Below the pieces are notes generated by a model that saw only the letters and a list, made by a program, of their open reading frames with translations, did not search any database and was not told the origin of the DNA. A stretch of 25,441 bases of DNA from Peptacetobacter sp900539645 (GTDB lineage Bacteria; Bacillota; Clostridia; Peptostreptococcales; Peptostreptococcaceae). Location of the stretch: assembly GCF_047807365.1 (NCBI RefSeq), contig NZ_JBLOUI010000036.1, positions 1 to 25,441 of the forward strand, written 5' to 3'. The position numbers and the translations under genes were made by a program. Positions 22,216 to 25,441 of the stretch are shown one piece after another. Position 1 is the first letter of the stretch. Each line of letters starts with the position of its first letter.

Positions 22216-22581
22216 ACACTTCTTAGTTATAAGACCTCTTATTACTTTCATGTTGTTAAATACTTTTTCTATGAAGTTTTCTGCTTCTTCATTATCAAGT
22301 AAGTTTATTTCAAGATTTTCATCGTTTTCTATACCTTTTGATTCGCAGTAAGATTTAGCTAATTCTATTAGTTCGTTTCTTTCTGCTTCTGATAGAGAAA
22401 AGTCTTTGTAATCTATTATTATGTACTGTTTTACGTTAGATTCGTGGTTTTTGTTGTAACCAATTTCTATATGGTATATAACAGCATATAGATTTTCTCC
22501 ATCTTTGTAAACTGGTACAGCTGGATTTGATTTTATATAGTCTGTAGCCACTGCTATGGCATTTCCTAATTTTAAACTCAT
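22213..22581 (-). CDS. Unknown 122-residue cytoplasmic protein
   Basis: I do not recognise this protein. It has no signal or membrane segment. The first half alternates strands (VPVYKDGENLYAVIYHIEIGY, VKQYIIIDYKDF), and the second half is helical and acidic (SEAERNELIELAKSYCESKGI, EEAENFIEKVFNNM). One cysteine pair (KKC at the end and YC in the middle) is unremarkable. The ATG 22581 has a modest GAGGG about 10 bases upstream. A TATAAT (22632-22637, minus) is flanked by a perfect inverted repeat. A long palindrome ends the transcript, so it is probably a single-gene unit. Confidence 0.6.
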   Translation of the reverse strand: MSLKLGNAIAVATDYIKSNPAVPVYKDGENLYAVIYHIEIGYNKNHESNVKQYIIIDYKDFSLSEAERNELIELAKSYCESKGIENDENLEINLLDNEEAENFIEKVFNNMKVIRGLITKKC

Positions 22582-22602
22582 AATTTTATACCCTCTCTTT
22601 TT

Positions 22603-22647
22603 AGATGTTATCTAGTATCTATTTAACTACATTATACTATAACATCT
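22603..22647 (-). promoter_or_regulatory. Promoter with flanking inverted repeat upstream of the 122-residue gene
   Basis: AGATGTTAT (22603-22611) and ATAACATCT (22639-22647) are perfect complements 27 bases apart. On the minus strand they straddle a TATAAT at 22637-22632 and the predicted start of transcription. This could be a split operator, or an RNA stem if transcription begins further upstream. No clear -35 is visible. Confidence 0.35.
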
Positions 22648-22724
22648 TTGGTACCGATATAAAAAATTTTATTTTTTGACTATTTTAATTGTTATTATTT
22701 ATTGATATCGTCGATTATTTATAA

Positions 22725-23759
22725 TTAAGCCTTTAATTCTTTTGCTCTTTTTCCTATTGTGCTTGGGCTTATTTTATATTTTTCAGATATCTGCTGCTGA
22801 GTTGCTGATATTCCGTTTTCTTTTTTGATTACGTATTCTACTGCAGCTGCCCATCCTGATTCAGATCCTTTTATATCTTCGTGGCTAGCTTCGTATTCTT
22901 TCCAGAATTCTAAGCATTTTTCTTTGCAGTCTTCATCAGCAATTCTGCTTATTATTGATGCTACACTTCCATCGTCTTCTACATCATTGTTTGCTACTTC
23001 TTCTGTTCTTGATTTTAATTTTTCCATTATATAGCTAGCTACTTCTTCATCTAGTATCTGCTGTAGGTATTTGTAGAACTGGTAAGTATTGTAAGCTAAG
23101 AATATTTTTTCGTTTGGCCAGTCTTTTTTGTTGTTTTCATAGATATTGTTCATATCTTCAACTATTATTTCTTTAGATGCATTGTCTATTTTTAATGCTA
23201 CGTCTATGAATATTCTTAATCCATTTACTTCTATTAATCTAGCTATCATACTGTCGCCTTCTGTGATGTCTTTTAGAACTTTTATATCGTCTACAGTCAC
23301 AGTTTCATCTAGTATACAGTCTTTTAATATAGCTTTGTCGTTTTCTTTCTTTTCTACTGTATATACGCTGATGTAAGAATTTATTAAGCTGTTCATTACT
23401 CTTAATTCTTTGTCAGTTGATTTGTTTTCAGCTGCGTATACCTGAGTTAGTGTTTTTGATCCTTCAAGTAAGCAGTCACTTATGAAGAATGTGTTGAATA
23501 GTTTTTCAAATTTATTTTTTACAGTTTCGCTGTTTATTATGTAGAATATGTCTTCAGCGCTTTTTCTGTACTCTGCAAATCTTTCTTCTTTACCGAAGTT
23601 AGTTATTTTTGAGTATGTTTCAAGGTATTTTAACTGAGCTTCTTCTACCATTTTTATTTTTCTTTCTGCTCTTTCTCTTTCTATGTCTTTTTCCATACAG
23701 CAGTTTTTATATTTTTTGCCGCTTCCACAGTAGCATTTATCATTTCTATTTAATAGCAA
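22725..23759 (-). CDS. SEC-C zinc-motif protein with C-terminal helix-turn-helix
   Basis: The protein has 344 residues from TTG 23759, with GGGAGTG about 7 bases upstream. Residues 5-25 contain CYCGSGKKYKNCC, the SEC-C zinc knuckle first seen at the SecA C-terminus, with ligands C8, C10, C19 and C20 by position. The middle ~230 residues are helical and acidic and not assignable. The last ~55 (ESGWAAAVEYVIKKENG, ATQQQISEKYKISPSTIGKRAKEL) look like the cyclin/helix-turn-helix domain often paired with SEC-C motifs, resembling a DNA-binding fold. The family has no settled function; roles in ribosome or nucleic-acid contact have been suggested. It is not clearly linked to its neighbours. Confidence 0.7.
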   Translation of the reverse strand: MLLNRNDKCYCGSGKKYKNCCMEKDIERERAERKIKMVEEAQLKYLETYSKITNFGKEERFAEYRKSAEDIFYIINSETVKNKFEKLFNTFFISDCLLEGSKTLTQVYAAENKSTDKELRVMNSLINSYISVYTVEKKENDKAILKDCILDETVTVDDIKVLKDITEGDSMIARLIEVNGLRIFIDVALKIDNASKEIIVEDMNNIYENNKKDWPNEKIFLAYNTYQFYKYLQQILDEEVASYIMEKLKSRTEEVANNDVEDDGSVASIISRIADEDCKEKCLEFWKEYEASHEDIKGSESGWAAAVEYVIKKENGISATQQQISEKYKISPSTIGKRAKELKA

Positions 23760-23870
23760 ATTTTTTCACTCCCTTATCTTTTTATTAAGTTTATGCACAT
23801 CTCTATATTTTATCATTTTTTTTGCAATCAATCTACTATTATTTCATTTTCATTTGACAAAGGAGTTTTT

Positions 23871-24419
23871 TTATTTTTTGTAAAGCTTTAATGTGCATTC
23901 AAATTTTGTTTCTGTGGTATTTTTAGGGCTGTTATCTGTGGTTTGATCTATTTGTTCTATGTCTGGAATTATTGGCTTTGATATTTTTGATATAGATATT
24001 GTTCTTATCATATCTGATAGTCCTTTTGATTTTAGTGTATCTATTCCCCTAAATATCTCGTTGTATGTTCCAGTGAATTTTAGATTGATTTTAGATACTT
24101 CTAATCCATTTTCATCAATCTCCATTAGGTTTTCTATGCTTTCCACGTATACAATTTTACTTATTGCCTTTTGAATTTCTATTACGTCGTCTTTTTCAGA
24201 GAATAGTTTTTTGCTATTTTTTCTTTTTTCAAGCTGTTTTATTTCTGCAGCTTGTTTTTTGTATTTTTCTACGTCCTCTATATCCTGAGCAATTTTGCTT
24301 TTTTCTGCTTTTAATGTGTTTTTCTTCTCTTCTATAGGATTTATAACTGTTATTTTTGTTGCTAGCAATATTAGTATTAGGAATATAATTTTGTTTAATT
24401 GTTTTTTATTGTTTTTCAT
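23871..24419 (-). CDS. PilO-like type IV pilus assembly protein (tentative)
   Basis: The protein has 182 residues from ATG 24419, chosen because the earlier ATG at 24431 directly abuts AGGAG. A short basic N-terminus and a single membrane segment (about 9-27, IIFLILILLATKITVI) are followed by a coiled-coil stretch (KKNTLKAEKSKIAQDIED...KQAAEIKQLEKR) and then an alpha-beta domain with INLKFTGTYNEIFRGIDTL. That last pattern matches PilO and GspM-type proteins, which sit in the inner membrane ring that aligns the pilus machine. The start lies 2 bases after the stop of the PilN-like gene, so they are coupled. Sequence identity is too low for certainty. Confidence 0.6.
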   Translation of the reverse strand: MKNNKKQLNKIIFLILILLATKITVINPIEEKKNTLKAEKSKIAQDIEDVEKYKKQAAEIKQLEKRKNSKKLFSEKDDVIEIQKAISKIVYVESIENLMEIDENGLEVSKINLKFTGTYNEIFRGIDTLKSKGLSDMIRTISISKISKPIIPDIEQIDQTTDNSPKNTTETKFECTLKLYKK

Positions 24420-24420
24420 A

Positions 24421-24897
24421 CTAAAAATCATCTCCTGAATCTATTTCAAATTTATATAAATCTCTGCCTTCGATTCTTTTGACATGAGCGCCTTTTAGCA
24501 ATTTATTTTTCATAATTTTTTCTATAATTTTCATATCATTGGTTTTGCCTATGACATTTGTAGTCTTTTGGTCTATGTATATACTGTCTACATTTTCCAC
24601 TCCAGCAACTTCAAATATTTTCCTAACATTTCCTATATTTATATTTTTATCTTCTGTATTTTCAATACTCTTTAGTTCTTCTTTTGAATTACTCAATATC
24701 TCTTTGCTATCACTATTTCCCAAAATATAGCTTTGCATATCCTTTATTTCCCTTATGCTGCTAAATATATTAATAGTGATTATACCTATAAGAACTAAGG
24801 ATACAATTCTAGTTATGCTTATGCTATTTTTTTTATTGTATTCAAAGTAGTCTTTTAATTTATACTCGTCTTTTTTCTTCAACATCGTCATCACCAT
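24421..24897 (-). CDS. PilN-like type IV pilus assembly protein (tentative)
   Basis: The 158-residue protein has a cytoplasmic, basic N-terminus (KKDEYKLKDYFEYNKKN), one membrane segment (about 30-47, IVSLVLIGIITINIF), and an outer domain ending in a ferredoxin-like strand pattern (VENVDSIYIDQKTTNVIGKTND, AHVKRIEGRDLYKFEID). Topology and position directly before a PilO-like gene match PilN. The N-terminal INFLP-type motif that binds PilM is not evident, and no PilM-like protein of full length is in the window. Starts at 24897 or 24885 are both possible; ribosome sites are weak. A hairpin separates it from the upstream gene. Confidence 0.55.
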   Translation of the reverse strand: MVMTMLKKKDEYKLKDYFEYNKKNSISITRIVSLVLIGIITINIFSSIREIKDMQSYILGNSDSKEILSNSKEELKSIENTEDKNINIGNVRKIFEVAGVENVDSIYIDQKTTNVIGKTNDMKIIEKIMKNKLLKGAHVKRIEGRDLYKFEIDSGDDF

Positions 24898-24925
24898 TAT
24901 TAGAATATTTTTTATAAATTTAAAG

Positions 24926-24963
24926 GACTAAAAATATAAGATTATATTTTTAATCCTTTTTTA
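24926..24963. terminator. Long imperfect hairpin between the 117-residue gene and the PilN-like gene
   Basis: AAAGGACTAAAAATATA pairs with an almost complementary strand ending TATATTTTTAATCCTTT, giving about 16 bp with one G-T-type pair. On the plus strand T-runs follow; on the minus strand the tail is AAATTTATA, a poor terminator. It may partly terminate, or set different levels for the genes on its two sides. Confidence 0.45.
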
Positions 24964-24965
24964 TT

Positions 24966-25319
24966 TTAGTTCATATATTTTTTTGTATTTTCGTCAGAAT
25001 TTTGTGATTCCATATTAATACAGATTTCCTCTTCATCTTCAAGGTCTATGTTTTTTATGTCTGCTATAAGGTTTATTATTTTTGCGTCTTCAATCGTATT
25101 ATCTCCAAATACAACTATTCTTGTTACACCATTAAGTACAACTAATCCCACTTCATATGTGAAGTCTTTCTTTTTCATCGAATACTCTCTTTGTATTTTT
25201 TTGTTTGAGTAGACCTGTACTTTTATGTGATTGTCCTCAAATATAACCACTCCCACGTTTCCTTTTGCTACCTCTGGTTTGAAACTGTTTAATATGTCCC
25301 TATGTTTTTTGCTGTCCAT
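24966..25319 (-). CDS. Unknown 117-residue protein upstream of the pilus-like genes
   Basis: I do not recognise it. It has no signal or membrane segment. Residues 20-60 alternate strands (NVGVVIFEDNHIKVQVYSNKKIQ, DFTYEVGLVVLNG). The 'VGVVIFEDNHIKVQVYS' stretch recalls the first beta-hairpin of PilM-type actin-like proteins, but at 117 residues it lacks the rest of that fold, so this is only a resemblance. The C-terminus is acidic and probably unstructured. The ATG 25319 has an excellent GGGAGG at 25326-25331, which overlaps the end of a possible upstream frame. Position suggests a place in the pilus-like unit. Confidence 0.5.
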   Translation of the reverse strand: MDSKKHRDILNSFKPEVAKGNVGVVIFEDNHIKVQVYSNKKIQREYSMKKKDFTYEVGLVVLNGVTRIVVFGDNTIEDAKIINLIADIKNIDLEDEEEICINMESQNSDENTKKYMN

Positions 25320-25324
25320 CTTTT

Positions 25325-25440
25325 TACCTCCCTCGTATAATATATTTAAATTTAATTTTATTAATTTTCATTCCTATCTCATTTTCTATGTGAGATAATC
25401 TGATTAAAGATAGAGGTCGTAGTATCACTCCTTGGAACGA
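25325..25440 (-). CDS. Possible C-terminal end of an upstream gene
   Basis: A minus-strand frame is open from the window edge to a TAA at 25327-25325. It ends in HIENEIGMKINKIKF then KYIIRGR, with the stop nested in the ribosome site of the next gene as in tight operons. A second frame is open from the edge to TGA at 25381-25379 (NQIISHRK ending). I cannot decide between them, and a 7-bp hairpin (25375-25397) in the same bases would favour the second. Confidence 0.3.
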
Positions 25441-25441
25441 T

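Overview
The window looks like chromosomal DNA of a low-GC, strictly anaerobic Firmicute, most likely of the class Clostridia and probably close to the Peptostreptococcaceae. Evidence is the AT-rich sequence, AGA/GGA-rich codon use, strong AGGAGG ribosome sites, frequent TTG starts, and gene content typical of amino-acid-fermenting anaerobes (trans-4-hydroxyproline dehydratase with its activase and ProC, FeoAB, an iron-sulfur Old-Yellow-Enzyme reductase, PepF, DegV). The species is an inference.

Layout. 1-111 is the end of an IS3-family insertion sequence, reading out to the left. 355-1458 (-) is a membrane M50-type metalloprotease. 1513-4184 (-) holds degV and pepF. 4634-5155 (-) is a Gx-transporter-family membrane protein, divergent from an AraC-type regulator with two DNA-binding domains (5249-6448, +). 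The regulator precedes a 643-residue FMN/FAD/4Fe-4S enoate-reductase-like enzyme (6524-8455, +). feoA-feoB (8791-10997, +) sit behind a consensus promoter and two abutting Fur-like palindromes. 11130-12185 carries a small unknown membrane protein and two apparent gene remnants. 12504-16862 (-) is the hydroxyproline module: activase hypE, dehydratase hypD, then proC behind its own promoter. HypE makes the glycyl radical on HypD, HypD converts trans-4-hydroxyproline to pyrroline-5-carboxylate, and ProC reduces that to proline. 17420-22092 (-) holds an HtrA protease, a Na/Pi cotransporter with a possible PhoP box, and an FAD-dependent dehydrogenase. 22213-23759 (-) holds an unknown protein and a SEC-C zinc protein. 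23871-25441 (-) holds PilO-like and PilN-like proteins behind a small unknown gene, possibly the edge of a type IV pilus locus.

The most unusual content is a family of long imperfect palindromes in the spaces between genes: four complete copies (231-352, 4446-4628, 11002-11128, 12186-12445) and a fifth half-copy cut by the IS (about 112-134). The outer arms and inner stems differ in sequence between copies but pair within each copy. They flank a conserved asymmetric internal loop, GACAATCTGCAG on one strand and GAAGCCTGGAG on the other. All four complete copies lie just 3' of a gene, with the conserved core in the same orientation relative to that gene. This looks like a structured RNA or structured-DNA family embedded in 3' regions, and I do not recognise it as a named class.
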